A DNA stretch of 64,000 nt from Cyanobium sp. NS01 (GTDB lineage: Bacteria > Cyanobacteriota > Cyanobacteriia > PCC-6307 > Cyanobiaceae): assembly GCF_014280235.1 (NCBI RefSeq), contig NZ_CP047940.1:2046001-2110000 (forward strand), written 5' to 3'. Position 1 is the first letter of the stretch. The number at the start of each line of letters is the position of its first letter. The notes under the pieces were generated by a model, which saw nothing but the letters and a program-made list of their open reading frames with translations, was not told where the DNA came from and made no database searches. Positions 55,883-64,000 of the stretch are shown here, in pieces. Position numbers and translations under genes: made by a program.

Positions 55883-56074
55883 TCAGCTGCCGGGCAGCCG
55901 CAGCAGCAGGTCGCACAGCTGCTCGCTGGGGAGCTCCCTCTGCAGCAGGGGCTCCACCAGGGCGGCCAGAGGCCGCAGCCGGCAGGGCCAGATCTGGCGC
56001 TCGCTGCTGCGCCCCAGCTGGAAACTGCCCAGCAGCAGCACCGCCAGCAGCAGGCGCCGACGCAGGGGCGTCAC
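55883..56074 (-). CDS. Small protein overlapping the end of glyQ
   Basis: A 63-residue product from a GTG that overlaps the glyQ stop (GTGA). It has a hydrophobic N-terminal stretch ([17 protein letters not shown]) resembling a signal anchor, followed by a cysteine-containing tail ([20 protein letters not shown]). No family is recognised. The overlap and coding-like composition support translation coupled to glyQ; comEC starts 54 bases further on. Confidence 0.6.
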   Translation of the reverse strand: MTPLRRRLLLAVLLLGSFQLGRSSERQIWPCRLRPLAALVEPLLQRELPSEQLCDLLLRLPGS

Positions 56075-56988
56075 GCCACGGGCTGCGGGGCCTGGGCCTC
56101 GAGCCAGGCCTGGCGCCGCTCGGGGCTGAGCAGCGGGAAGCCCAGCGCCGTGCGCTCCGCCAGCCAGGCCTCGGCCACCTGGCGGGCCAGCACGCGGATG
56201 CGGCCGATCGTGGCCGTGCGCTCGGTCACCGAGATCACGCCGCGGGCCTCCAGCAGGTTGAAGGTGTGGCTGCACTTGAGCACGTAATCCAGCGCCGGGG
56301 CCGGCAGGCCCCGCTCCACCAGATCGCCGGCCTCGGCCTCGTAGAGGGCGAACAGCTGCTGCAGCCGCTCGGGGTTGGAGGCCTCGAAGTTGTAGGTGCA
56401 CTGGCCCTTCTCGAAGGGCAGCCAGATGTCGCCGTAGCTGCGCACGCCGTTCCAGGCGAGATCCCAGATGCTCTCCACGTCCTGCAGATACATGGCCAGA
56501 CGCTCGAGGCCATAGGTGATCTCGATCGACACCGGCCGGCAGTCGAGCCCGCCGCACTGCTGGAAGTAGGTGAACTGGGTCACCTCCATGCCATCGAGCC
56601 ACACCTCCCAGCCCACGCCCCAGGCGCCGAGGGTGGGGGATTCCCAGTTGTCCTCCACGAAGCGGATGTCGTGGTCGGCGGCGCGGATGCCCAGGGTCTC
56701 CAGGGAAGCCAGGTAGGTCTCCTGGATGGCATCGGGCGACGGCTTGATCAGCACCTGGTACTGGAAGTAGTGCTGGGCCCGGTTGGGGTTGTCGCCGTAG
56801 CGGCCGTCGGTGGGGCGGCGGCAGGGCTCGGGGTAGGCCACCGCCCAGGGCTCGGGCCCGATCGCCCGCAGCACCGTGTGCGGACTCATGGTGCCGGCGC
56901 CCTTCTCGGTGTCGTAGGGCTGCAGGATCAGACAGCCCTGCTCAGCCCAGAAGCGGTTGAGGGTGCTGATGATGTCCTGGAAGTGCAT
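56071..56988 (-). CDS. glyQ: Glycyl-tRNA synthetase alpha subunit
   Basis: A 305-residue class II synthetase alpha subunit of the bacterial alpha2-beta2 type, starting [19 protein letters not shown]. Motif 2 and 3 elements include [39 protein letters not shown], and [13 protein letters not shown], with the aminoacyl-adenylate pocket in [20 protein letters not shown]. It charges glycine together with GlyS, which is not in the window. ATG 56988 is chosen; upstream in-frame sequence lacks conservation. The 172 bases before it, up to the sulfotransferase remnant, show nothing clear. Confidence 0.96.
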   Translation of the reverse strand: MHFQDIISTLNRFWAEQGCLILQPYDTEKGAGTMSPHTVLRAIGPEPWAVAYPEPCRRPTDGRYGDNPNRAQHYFQYQVLIKPSPDAIQETYLASLETLGIRAADHDIRFVEDNWESPTLGAWGVGWEVWLDGMEVTQFTYFQQCGGLDCRPVSIEITYGLERLAMYLQDVESIWDLAWNGVRSYGDIWLPFEKGQCTYNFEASNPERLQQLFALYEAEAGDLVERGLPAPALDYVLKCSHTFNLLEARGVISVTERTATIGRIRVLARQVAEAWLAERTALGFPLLSPERRQAWLEAQAPQPVA

Positions 56989-57161
56989 CGGGGCCTGGTG
57001 CCCGGCGGAGGGGGCAGAGAGGGAAGGGGCTTGGCCAGCGAACCGGCGCCGAACAACGTTGCCATGGCACAGCACCCTCTGGAGACGGCGCCAGCCCCGG
57101 CAGCCATTTGACAAGGGCAGGCCGGAGCTCGACAGTGAGCCGATCAGATCGGCCCTGAGCG

Positions 57162-57725
57162 TTGAAGTTTGTCGTCGGCACCCACCACAAGACCGGCTCG
57201 AAATTTTTCAGCAAAACCCTCAAAACCCTGAAGCGCCTCACGGGCCTACGGCTCTGGCTCGACACCAAGCACAATCAGCGCCAGCTGCGCCTGCCGGAGC
57301 AGTGGGATTGCTAGTTCCAGAACAACTGCCGCTGGCGCCTCGATCTCGACGCTCTTGACTTCAGGGGAATCCACAGCACCCGCAACCCGGCCCGGTTGAT
57401 TCTCTCCTCGGTGCGCTACCACCTCAGAACAGACGAGCGCTGGGCCCATAAGCCGCAGCAGGAATTTTCCGGCCTCACCTATGCCGAAAAACTCAGATCC
57501 CTGAACTCACTGGACGACCAGATCTGCGTTGAGATCGAGCATGTGGCCGGCCGCACGATCCGCCGCATGCTGGAGGTGAACGCCGATCCGCGCTTCCTGC
57601 CTGTGGATCTCGATCGCATCTCCAGCGACCCCGAAATGGACGACCTGAAGACCTGCCACAGCTTCTGCGGCCTGCAGCGCTGGTTTGCACTGGACACCTG
57701 GCTGGAGGCCTGCCCAGCCATCTGA
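57162..57725 (+). pseudogene. Sulfotransferase-like pseudogene with in-frame TAG
   Basis: Reading from TTG 57162, the frame gives [19 protein letters not shown], a PAPS-type P-loop, then runs into TAG at 57312-57314. The same frame continues with GIHSTRNPARLILSSVRYHL, which matches the second (3'-phosphate) sulfotransferase motif, and CVEIEHVAGRTIRRML before TGA at 57725. Both halves are in one frame, so a single nonsense change, and not a frameshift, separates them. The predicted full length (188 codons) is also short for the family. The GC content is somewhat lower than that of the flanking genes. Confidence 0.75.
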
Positions 57726-57789
57726 CCTCCAGCCCCGCTGACCTGGCCGAGAGCCTGGAGCTGTTCGGCCCCGGGGCCTGGCGACCCAC

Positions 57790-58512
57790 TCAGGCCTGCA
57801 GCTCCAGCAGGCCCATCAATCCAGCCGCCAGGGGCCGGTGATGCACCCGGCGGAAGCCGAGCCGGCGGGCCAGGCGTTCCTGCTCGGCGCCTGTGGGCAA
57901 GCGGGCCAGGCTGGGCTCGAGGTAGGCGTAGTGCTCCTCCAGGCCGGCCAGGCTGGCGGCCGGCACCACCAGGCCACGCAGGCAGAGCTTCTGCAGGCCC
58001 GCCGTGAGCCGCCCCTGCAGGCCAGCGCCATCCGGGCGGTTGAAATCCAGCACGGCGGCCCGCCCGCCGGGCCGCAGCAGGCGCCGCACCTCCGCCAGCC
58101 CCGCGGCGGGATCGGCCAGGTTGCGCAGCCCGTAGGCCATGGCCACGCCCGCCGCCATCCCGTCCGGCAGACCACTGGCCAGGGCATCGCCCTGGCGCCA
58201 CTCCAAGACCAGCCAGGGGGCGCGGGCGGAACGGCGGGCCGCCAGCTGCAGGGGCGCCGCGGCGGCATCCAGACCGATCACCCTGCCGGCAGGGCGCACC
58301 CTTGAGGCCAGCACCAGGGCCAGATCGCCCGTGCCGCAGCAGAGATCGAGCAGGGTCTGACCCGGACGCGGGCTCAGCCAGGCGATCGCCTGGCACTTCC
58401 ACACCCGGTGCAGGCCGAGGCTGAGCAGGTCGTTGAGGAGGTCGTAGCGCGGGGCAATCTGCTCGAACAGGCTCTGAACCTGCTGCGGCTGCCCCGGCTC
58501 AAAGCTGCCCAT
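57790..58512 (-). CDS. menG: MenG/UbiE-type quinone C-methyltransferase
   Basis: A 240-residue SAM-dependent methyltransferase. MGSFEPGQPQQVQSLFEQIA and YDLLNDLLSLGLHRVWK are the N-terminal UbiE signature, LLDLCCGTGDLALVLA near residue 55 is the SAM-binding motif, and AYGLRNLADPAAGLAEVRRLLRPGG near residue 125 covers the second family pattern. In cyanobacteria this enzyme methylates demethylphylloquinone, completing the photosystem I quinone. The 5' end overlaps the 3' end of the upstream small membrane protein gene by 14 bases. Confidence 0.92.
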   Translation of the reverse strand: MGSFEPGQPQQVQSLFEQIAPRYDLLNDLLSLGLHRVWKCQAIAWLSPRPGQTLLDLCCGTGDLALVLASRVRPAGRVIGLDAAAAPLQLAARRSARAPWLVLEWRQGDALASGLPDGMAAGVAMAYGLRNLADPAAGLAEVRRLLRPGGRAAVLDFNRPDGAGLQGRLTAGLQKLCLRGLVVPAASLAGLEEHYAYLEPSLARLPTGAEQERLARRLGFRRVHHRPLAAGLMGLLELQA

Positions 58513-58825
58513 CCCAGGGGAACACCAGTGAATCCGGCAGCATCTCAGGCAGTGACACGGCGTCGAGGCTGACGCCACCCGGCGGCGACGACTCCAGACT
58601 CAGCACCGGCAGCCGCTGGGGGGCCGTGACCATGATCACCGTCACGGTGGCCAGGCCCACGGCGGCGGAGCACACCATGCAGCCGGCCAGCATCAGGGAG
58701 AACTCCTGGCGGTCATTGGCGGCCTGCATCAGCTGCAGCGCCCAGGCCACCAGGGCCACCACGGCCACCAGCATCACCAGCGGCAGCACGGTGGCGTAGG
58801 GGGGTGGCAAGGGGTGGAAGAACAT
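58499..58825 (-). CDS. Small two-helix membrane protein of unknown function
   Basis: About 108 residues starting MFFHPLPPPYATVLPLVML, with two membrane helices (VLPLVMLVAVVALVAWALQL and FSLMLAGCMVCSAAVGLATVTVIMV written as parts of residues 13-32 and 43-67) and a soluble acidic C-terminal tail ending in FPWDGQL. No named family is recognised. ATG 58876 would add 17 residues. It overlaps menG by 14 bases, suggesting coexpression. Confidence 0.68.
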   Translation of the reverse strand: MFFHPLPPPYATVLPLVMLVAVVALVAWALQLMQAANDRQEFSLMLAGCMVCSAAVGLATVTVIMVTAPQRLPVLSLESSPPGGVSLDAVSLPEMLPDSLVFPWDGQL

Positions 58826-58901
58826 CTCTGGCGCTGGCCTGCCGTGGAGGGAAGCACGAGCGGAACGCCACGCCATCTTCCGTAACCAAAGTAACAAGCC
58901 G

Positions 58902-59705
58902 TTACGTCCCGGCGTGACGATGCGGCAGGGGCCTGATCGGCAGGCCCCTGGCCAGCAGATCGGTCTTGATCGCCTCCACGCTGAGAATGCCGTCGTGGAG
59001 CAGGGAGGCCAGCAGGGCCGCCGAGGCGCCGCCGCCGCCTGGCCCGTCCGACAGCGCCGCAGCGATGTGGTCGAGACAGCCGGCCCCGCCGGAGGCGATC
59101 ACGGGCACCGCCACCGCCTCGGCCACGGCGCGGGTGAGGGGCAGGTCGTAGCCGGCCTGGGTGCCGTCCCCATCCATCGAGGTGAGCAGGATCTCGCCGG
59201 CCCCCAGGGCCACCACCCGCCGCGCCCAGGCCAGGGCATCGAGCCCGGTGTTCTCGCGGCCCCCCTTCACGTACACATCCCAGCCCGGCCGCTCGCCGGC
59301 GCCGCGGCGGCGAGCATCGATCGCCACCACGATGCACTGCACCCCGAAGCGCTCGGCGCCGCGGCTCACCAGTTCGGGATCGCGCACGGCGGCGGAGTTG
59401 AGGCTCACCTTGTCGGCGCCGGCCCGGAGCAGGGCCGTGATCCCCTCCACGCTGGCGATGCCGCCGCCCACGGTGAAGGGGATCGTCACCGCCTCGGCGG
59501 TGCGCTGCACCAGTTCCACCAGGGTGGAGCGGCCCTGGTGGCTGGCGGCGATGTCGAGGAACACGAGCTCATCGGCACCGGCGGCGCTGTAGCGGCAGGC
59601 CAGCTCCACGGGGTCGCCGGCATCGCGCAGACCGACGAAATTGATGCCCTTCACCACCCGGCCATCGGCCACGTCGAGGCAGGGAATGATGCGCTTGGCA
59701 ACCAT
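58902..59705 (-). CDS. hisF: Imidazole glycerol phosphate synthase subunit HisF
   Basis: A 267-residue TIM-barrel cyclase of histidine synthesis, which closes the imidazole ring using ammonia from His[21 protein letters not shown] begins the protein and carries the first catalytic aspartate; [10 protein letters not shown] near residue 130 carries the second. Phosphate-binding motifs are [25 protein letters not shown] and [13 protein letters not shown] 20-residue Gly/Asp insertion ([11 protein letters not shown]) lies near the C-terminus. ATG 59705 is used. It diverges from petP. Confidence 0.95.
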   Translation of the reverse strand: MVAKRIIPCLDVADGRVVKGINFVGLRDAGDPVELACRYSAAGADELVFLDIAASHQGRSTLVELVQRTAEAVTIPFTVGGGIASVEGITALLRAGADKVSLNSAAVRDPELVSRGAERFGVQCIVVAIDARRRGAGERPGWDVYVKGGRENTGLDALAWARRVVALGAGEILLTSMDGDGTQAGYDLPLTRAVAEAVAVPVIASGGAGCLDHIAAALSDGPGGGGASAALLASLLHDGILSVEAIKTDLLARGLPIRPLPHRHAGT

Positions 59706-59818
59706 GGCGGAGGGGCAGGCCGGTGGGTGCGCACCATGCTGGGCCAGTGCAGCCTCAGGGCAGCGGTCCAACGGCTCTTCGCTGTTAAGGTTGCTGGACT
59801 TTGACTGTCTCGACGGTG

Positions 59819-60034
59819 ATGGTGCATGCAGCCCCGATCACGATCGGCTCCAAGGTGCGCGTGCTGCGTGTGCGTGATCGCATCCCCGCCGTTCTGGTCG
59901 AGGCCCTCAAGAGCGACCCCACCGGCACGGTGACCGGCTTCCGCACCGTGGATGGCCAGGGCATCGGCCTGGTGGTGGATCTCGGCGCCGGCCAGAGCGC
60001 CTGGTTCTTCGACGATGAAGTCACCCTCGCCTGA
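59819..60034 (+). CDS. petP: DUF2862 protein, PetP-like cytochrome b6f accessory subunit
   Basis: A 71-residue beta-rich protein ([52 protein letters not shown]), which matches the cyanobacterial DUF2862 family. Synechocystis Ssr2998 of this family (PetP) associates with cytochrome b6f and tunes linear electron flow. ATG 59819 is chosen; a TTG at 59801 would add six residues. chlG follows after eight bases, so a cotranscribed photosynthesis pair is likely. Confidence 0.82.
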   Translation: MVHAAPITIGSKVRVLRVRDRIPAVLVEALKSDPTGTVTGFRTVDGQGIGLVVDLGAGQSAWFFDDEVTLA

Positions 60035-60042
60035 AACCGGCC

Positions 60043-61023
60043 TTGACCAACAGCCCAAACCCTGAGGCCCCAAGGGGTTCGGCGGCCCGTCAGCTGCTGG
60101 GCATGAAGGGTGCCGGCGGCAGCAGCAGCATCTGGAAGATCCGGCTGCAGCTGATGAAGCCGGTCACCTGGATTCCCCTGATCTGGGGCGTGCTCTGTGG
60201 CGCGGCCGCTTCGGGCCAGTTCACCTGGACCCTGCCGAACGTGGCCGCTTCGATCGCCTGCATGCTGATGAGCGGCCCGCTGCTGGCGGGCTACACCCAG
60301 ACGATCAACGACTACTACGACCGCGACATCGACGCGATCAACGAGCCCTACCGGCCCATTCCCTCCGGCGCCATTCCCCTGCCCCAGGTGAAGCTTCAGA
60401 TCTGGGTGCTGCTGCTGGCAGGCCTGGCCGTGGCCTGGGGGCTGGACCGCTGGGCCGGCCACACCACGCCGGTGCTGCTGCTGCTGGCCCTGGGGGGCTC
60501 CTTCGTGAGCTTCATCTATTCAGCCCCGCCCCTGAAGCTCAAGCAGAACGGCTGGCTCGGCAACTACGCCCTGGGCGCCAGCTACATCGCCCTGCCCTGG
60601 TGGGCTGGACAGGCCCTGTTCGGCCACCTCACCTGGACCACCGCCCTGCTCACCCTGGCCTACTCCCTGGCCGGCCTCGGCATTGCCGTGGTGAACGACT
60701 TCAAGAGCGTGGAGGGCGACCGGGCCCTGGGGCTGCAATCCCTGCCTGTGGTGTTCGGCATCACCGGCGCAAGCTGGATCAGCGCCGCCATGATTGATGT
60801 GTTCCAGCTGGCCATGGTGGCGGTGCTGATCGCCATCGGCCAGCACTTCGCCGCCGTGCTGCTGGTGTTGCTGATCGTGCCCCAGATCACCTTTCAGGAT
60901 GTGTGGCTGCTGCGCGATCCGGTGGCCTTCGATGTGAAGTATCAGGCCAGCGCCCAGCCGTTCCTGGTGCTGGGCATGTTGGTCACAGCCCTGGCCATCG
61001 GCCACAGCGCCCTGGTGGCATGA
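60043..61023 (+). CDS. chlG: Chlorophyll synthase ChlG
   Basis: A 326-residue UbiA-family prenyltransferase that attaches phytyl or geranylgeranyl to chlorophyllide. The aspartate-rich motif is NDYYDRDIDAINEPYRPIPS near residue 90, and the second motif is VVNDFKSVEGDRALGLQSLP near residue 220. Around eight to nine membrane helices are present. The start codon appears to be TTG (60043), eight bases after petP; an ATG at 60103 would trim 20 residues. The penicillin-binding protein gene begins two bases after its stop. Confidence 0.94.
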   Translation: MTNSPNPEAPRGSAARQLLGMKGAGGSSSIWKIRLQLMKPVTWIPLIWGVLCGAAASGQFTWTLPNVAASIACMLMSGPLLAGYTQTINDYYDRDIDAINEPYRPIPSGAIPLPQVKLQIWVLLLAGLAVAWGLDRWAGHTTPVLLLLALGGSFVSFIYSAPPLKLKQNGWLGNYALGASYIALPWWAGQALFGHLTWTTALLTLAYSLAGLGIAVVNDFKSVEGDRALGLQSLPVVFGITGASWISAAMIDVFQLAMVAVLIAIGQHFAAVLLVLLIVPQITFQDVWLLRDPVAFDVKYQASAQPFLVLGMLVTALAIGHSALVA

Positions 61024-61024
61024 G

Positions 61025-63259
61025 GTGAGCACCGCCGTTCCTGCCAAAGCGCGCCAGCCCCGCCGTACGGGAGGCGGCAAGCGCAACCTGGTGATCATCG
61101 CCGCAGTGGCCACCACCCTCGGTGCTGGGGTGGCCGTGGGCCAGGCGGCGTTGGTGGCCAGCTTCGACAGCCTGCTGCCGGATGCCCGCGGCATCAACCA
61201 CTTCAACCGGCCCGGCACCCTCACCATCCTCGCGGCCGATGGCCAGGTGGTGCACAAGGTGGGCCCGGTGTCGCGGGAGAAGCTCTCCGCCAGCTCGATC
61301 CCGCCCCTGGTGGAGCAGGCCTTCGTGGCGGCGGAAGACCGTCGCTTCTACCAGCACGACGGCATCGACCCCACCGGCATCGCCCGGGCCATGGTGCGCA
61401 ACATCTCGCGCGGCTCGGTGGAGGAGGGAGCCAGCACGATCACCCAGCAGCTGGCCCGCACCGTGTTCCTCAGCCAGGACCGCACCATCGCCCGCAAGCT
61501 GAAGGAAGCGGCCCTGGCCAGCAAGCTCGAGCGCCAGCTCAGCAAACGCCAGATCCTCACCGAGTATCTGAATCTGGTGTATCTGGGCTCCAGCGCCTAC
61601 GGGGTGGCGGATGCGGCCTGGATCTACTTCTCCAAGGCTCCCAGCGACCTCAACCTGGCGGAGGCCGCCCTGATCGCCGGGCTGCCCCCCGCCCCCTCGG
61701 TGTACTCGCCGCTGGTGAACCCCGATCTGGCCCTGCAACGCCGGGCGATCGTGCTGCGCCGCATGCGCGAGGAGGGCTACATCACGCTGGCCCAGCAGAT
61801 GGAGGCCGAGGGCTCACCCCTGGCCCTCAAACCGGCCGACCCCAAATACTGGGTGAGCCAGGCACCCTTCTTCAGCACCTGGGTGGAACAGGAGCTCACC
61901 GAGGTGCTCACCCCCGAGCAGCTGGAGGTGGGCGGGGTGACGGTGCGCAGCAGCGTCAATCTCGACTGGCAGGAACAGGCCCAGAAGGCGATCACGGCAT
62001 CCACCCCCGGCGGCCTGGAGGGGGCCCTGGTGGCCATGGAGCCCGGCACCGGGCTGGTGCGGGCCATGGTGGGCGGCCGCGACTACGAAGAAAGCCAGTT
62101 CAACCGGGCCACCCAGGCCCTGCGCTCCACCGGCTCCACGTTCAAGCTGTTCGTGTATCTCACAGCCCTCAAGGAGGGCATGCGACCGGAGCGCACGGTG
62201 GAGGACCGCAGGCGCTGTTTTGCCGGCTATTGCCCCAAGAACTTCAGCAAGGGCTTCCTGGGCAAGATCACGATGGTGCGAGCCTTCCAGAACTCGGTGA
62301 ACACCGTGGCGGTGGGGCTGCTGCAGGAGGTGGGCTTCGACAAGGTGATCGCCACGGCCCGCAGCCTGGGCATCACCCAGCCCCTGGGCAAGTTCTATCC
62401 CCTTGCTCTGGGCGCAGAGGAGGACAGGGTGCTCGACATGACCGCCGCCTACGCCGCCATCAACAACCGGGGCGTGTTTGTGAAGCCCACGCCGTTCGAG
62501 GAGATCCTCGGCCCCGATGGCGAACTGCTCTGGAGCCGCCGCACCGACGGGGACCCCGGCCGCAGGGCCGTGGACAGCACGATCGCCGACGCCATGACCT
62601 GGATGCTGCAGCAGGTGGTGCGCGGTGGCACCGGCGGCCCCGCCTCCCTCGGCCGGCACCCCGTGGCCGGCAAGACCGGAACCTCGGAAGGGGGCCGCGA
62701 CCTCTGGTTCATCGGCTCGATCCCCCAGCTCACCACGGGCGTGTGGCTCGGCTACGACAACAGCCGCGAGACCAAGAGCACCAGCGTGGTGGCCGCCTAT
62801 ACCTGGCGGCGCTTCATGGGCGCGATCACCAAAGACCTGCCGGTGCAGGCGTTCCCGCCCAAACCCGCCCTCGCTGACACCTTCAAGAAGCCCGCCAAAC
62901 CGGCCCGGCCGAGCAGCCCGCGCCAGGCCCCCAGGTCCGATGCGCCGGCGCAGCGTGCCCCCAGGAATGAGGCCCCGCAAGATCCCGCCTCCACGGGCGA
63001 ACCGGAATCGTCCTGGACCCCGCCGCCCCGCTCGGCTGAACCACCGGCCCGCCCGGCAGCAGAGCGAGCACCAGCCGCCGCACCAAGGCCTGCCCCTGCT
63101 CCAGCTCCGGCGCCCGCTCCAGCCCGAGCCCCAGCAGCGGCGCCTACGCCCGCTCCAGCCCCGGCACCCTCCCCACCAGCCCCGGTTGCTGCGCCTGCGC
63201 CAGCCCCGGCGCCACCGCCGCCGCCACCACCGGCCCCCGCACCACCACCGCCGCCCTGA
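61025..63259 (+). CDS. Class A penicillin-binding protein (bifunctional transglycosylase/transpeptidase)
   Basis: A 744-residue PBP1A-type protein: a cytoplasmic basic N-terminus, one membrane helix (residues 21-45), a GT51 domain with VAAEDRRFYQHDGIDPTGIA and EGASTITQQLARTVFLS, and a transpeptidase domain with SxxK in STGSTFKLF, SxN in QNSVNTVAV and KTG in GKTGTSEGG. It polymerises and cross-links peptidoglycan. Residues after about 630 form a Pro/Ala-rich tail, ending in long Pro runs. The GTG start is two bases after chlG. A signal helix not cleaved is expected. Confidence 0.93.
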   Translation: MSTAVPAKARQPRRTGGGKRNLVIIAAVATTLGAGVAVGQAALVASFDSLLPDARGINHFNRPGTLTILAADGQVVHKVGPVSREKLSASSIPPLVEQAFVAAEDRRFYQHDGIDPTGIARAMVRNISRGSVEEGASTITQQLARTVFLSQDRTIARKLKEAALASKLERQLSKRQILTEYLNLVYLGSSAYGVADAAWIYFSKAPSDLNLAEAALIAGLPPAPSVYSPLVNPDLALQRRAIVLRRMREEGYITLAQQMEAEGSPLALKPADPKYWVSQAPFFSTWVEQELTEVLTPEQLEVGGVTVRSSVNLDWQEQAQKAITASTPGGLEGALVAMEPGTGLVRAMVGGRDYEESQFNRATQALRSTGSTFKLFVYLTALKEGMRPERTVEDRRRCFAGYCPKNFSKGFLGKITMVRAFQNSVNTVAVGLLQEVGFDKVIATARSLGITQPLGKFYPLALGAEEDRVLDMTAAYAAINNRGVFVKPTPFEEILGPDGELLWSRRTDGDPGRRAVDSTIADAMTWMLQQVVRGGTGGPASLGRHPVAGKTGTSEGGRDLWFIGSIPQLTTGVWLGYDNSRETKSTSVVAAYTWRRFMGAITKDLPVQAFPPKPALADTFKKPAKPARPSSPRQAPRSDAPAQRAPRNEAPQDPASTGEPESSWTPPPRSAEPPARPAAERAPAAAPRPAPAPAPAPAPARAPAAAPTPAPAPAPSPPAPVAAPAPAPAPPPPPPPAPAPPPPP

Positions 63260-63271
63260 GGCCCTTCAGCG

Positions 63272-64000
63272 CTACCCCCCTGGTGCCCGCAACAGGGCGG
63301 CAAAGAAGCCATCGCCGCCGCCGGGCCGGGGCCAGGCCTGCCACTGCCGCAGCAGCTCCCAGCCCGGATGGGCGGCCAGCAGGGCCTTCACCTGTTCGTC
63401 GTTCTCGGCCGGATGCACGGTGCAGGTGGCGTACACCAGCTGGCCGCCGGGCCGCAACAGCGGCAGCACCCCCTCCAGCAGGGCCCGCTGCAGCCGCACC
63501 AGCTCCGGGATCGCGGCGGGCTGCAGCCGCCAGCGGGCATCGGCGTGGCGGGCCAGGGTGCCCAGCCCCGAACAGGGGGCGTCCACGAGGATGCGATCAA
63601 AGTGGCCCAACCAGTCGGGACGCACCACCGCCAGCTCGGCCGCATCGGCCGCCAGGCTGCTGACACAGCCCAGACCCAGCCGGGCGGCATTGCGCTCCAG
63701 CCGCTGCAAGCGCGCCGCGGAGCGGTCGATGGCCCACACCTCGCCCCGATCCCCGATCCGCTCCGCCATCTGGGTGCACTTGCCGCCAGGGGCGGCACAG
63801 GCATCGAGCAGTCGCTCGCCGGGCTGGGGATCGAGCAGGGCCACCACCTGCTGGGCGGTGCGGTCCTGCACGCTCCAGTGGCCCTGCTGAAACCCGGGCA
63901 GGCGGCGCAGATCCCCCACCCGCCCCTCCAGGGCCAGGCCGTCATCGTTCCCTGGCAGCACCGCCGCCGCCAGCCCCGCCGATTCCAGGGCCTCAAGCAG
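63272..64000 (-). CDS. rsmB: 16S rRNA m5C methyltransferase RsmB, partial (cut by window end)
   Basis: The last 243 codons of an RsmB/Sun-type methyltransferase, open at the right edge. The SAM-binding motif is LLDACAAPGGKCTQMAE, and the two catalytic cysteines are in ILVDAPCSGLG and VYATCTVHPAEN. It methylates a cytosine in 16S rRNA. The N-terminal NusB-like domain should lie beyond the window. The stop converges with the PBP gene with only 12 bases between them. Confidence 0.93.
   Translation of the reverse strand: MLEALESAGLAAAVLPGNDDGLALEGRVGDLRRLPGFQQGHWSVQDRTAQQVVALLDPQPGERLLDACAAPGGKCTQMAERIGDRGEVWAIDRSAARLQRLERNAARLGLGCVSSLAADAAELAVVRPDWLGHFDRILVDAPCSGLGTLARHADARWRLQPAAIPELVRLQRALLEGVLPLLRPGGQLVYATCTVHPAENDEQVKALLAAHPGWELLRQWQAWPRPGGGDGFFAALLRAPGG

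Noticed and set aside
55883-56602. 239-codon frame in glyQ's third of the minus strand
   Set aside because: Only its last 63 codons, from the GTG at 56074, lie outside glyQ; the rest is a shadow of glyQ, so only the short gene was kept.

Overview
The window looks like chromosome of a high-GC picocyanobacterium of the Cyanobium/Synechococcus type. The markers are cyanobacterial or plastid-linked: Vipp1/IM30, a Ycf46-type AAA ATPase, chlorophyll synthase ChlG, a DUF2862 protein of the PetP (cytochrome b6f) type, a ClpR/ClpP3 pair, a pteridine glucosyltransferase of the BGluT type, and the rpmH-rnpA-yidC cluster with cyanobacterial neighbours. Base composition is strongly GC-rich almost throughout, genes are packed with many ATGA/GTGA overlaps, and I see no prophage, insertion sequence or CRISPR array. 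Both ends cut genes (an aminotransferase on the left, RsmB on the right).

Layout. 1-6.6 kb: PLP aminotransferase and thioredoxin, Vipp1, a DciA-like DUF721 protein, and a leftward group of an ArnT-like glycosyltransferase, a pteridine glucosyltransferase and a DMT exporter. 6.6-13.2 kb: SppA and chorismate mutase, a secreted DUF2808 protein, then rpmH-rnpA-PH-yidC-DUF177-ycf46 and a 59-residue membrane protein. 13.3-19.5 kb: a Lys/Asn/Arg-rich secreted protein, a C-S-lyase-like PLP enzyme, aquaporin, murE, a glutaredoxin-like protein, yidD, and rpsD with a strong terminator. 19.5-21.5 kb: a small accessory patch (sulfotransferase and a decarboxylase-type amidohydrolase), part of it clearly lower in GC. 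21.5-29.5 kb: trpC, lpdA, an rRNA 2'-O-methyltransferase, two tRNA-Leu genes, murA, argD, folC. 29.5-37.9 kb: an unusual metabolic stretch with a pentapeptide protein, an FAD oxidase, a cytosine-deaminase-like amidohydrolase, tRNA-His, a DUF1611/enolase-family pair resembling the DgcN/DgcA D-glutamate pathway, and a glutaminase fused to STAS and cyclic-nucleotide-binding-like domains. 37.9-45.5 kb: miaB and the ddl-ftsQ-ftsZ division cluster, SRP RNA, panB and hemW. 45.5-53.8 kb: a membrane-anchored PIN/TRAM protein, clpR-clpP3, ilvC, a membrane transporter-like protein, cbiB, several small proteins, a candidate stand-alone small RNA, a META-domain protein and tRNA-Ser. 53.8-64 kb: comEC, glyQ, a broken sulfotransferase gene, menG, hisF, petP, chlG, a class A penicillin-binding protein and rsmB.

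Most of the window is housekeeping: peptidoglycan and division (murA, murE, ddl, ftsQ, ftsZ, PBP1), membrane protein biogenesis (yidC, yidD, SRP RNA, Vipp1), amino acid synthesis (trpC, hisF, argD, ilvC, aroH), translation and photosynthetic cofactors. The parts most worth follow-up are the DUF1611-enolase-glutaminase neighbourhood (33.6-37.8 kb), the orphan terminated transcript near 52.24 kb, the sulfotransferase/amidohydrolase patch (19.5-21.5 kb) with a second, broken sulfotransferase at 57.2 kb, and the lysine-rich secreted protein next to a C-S lyase (13.4-15.7 kb). All functions are assigned by reading motifs; no database search was run.
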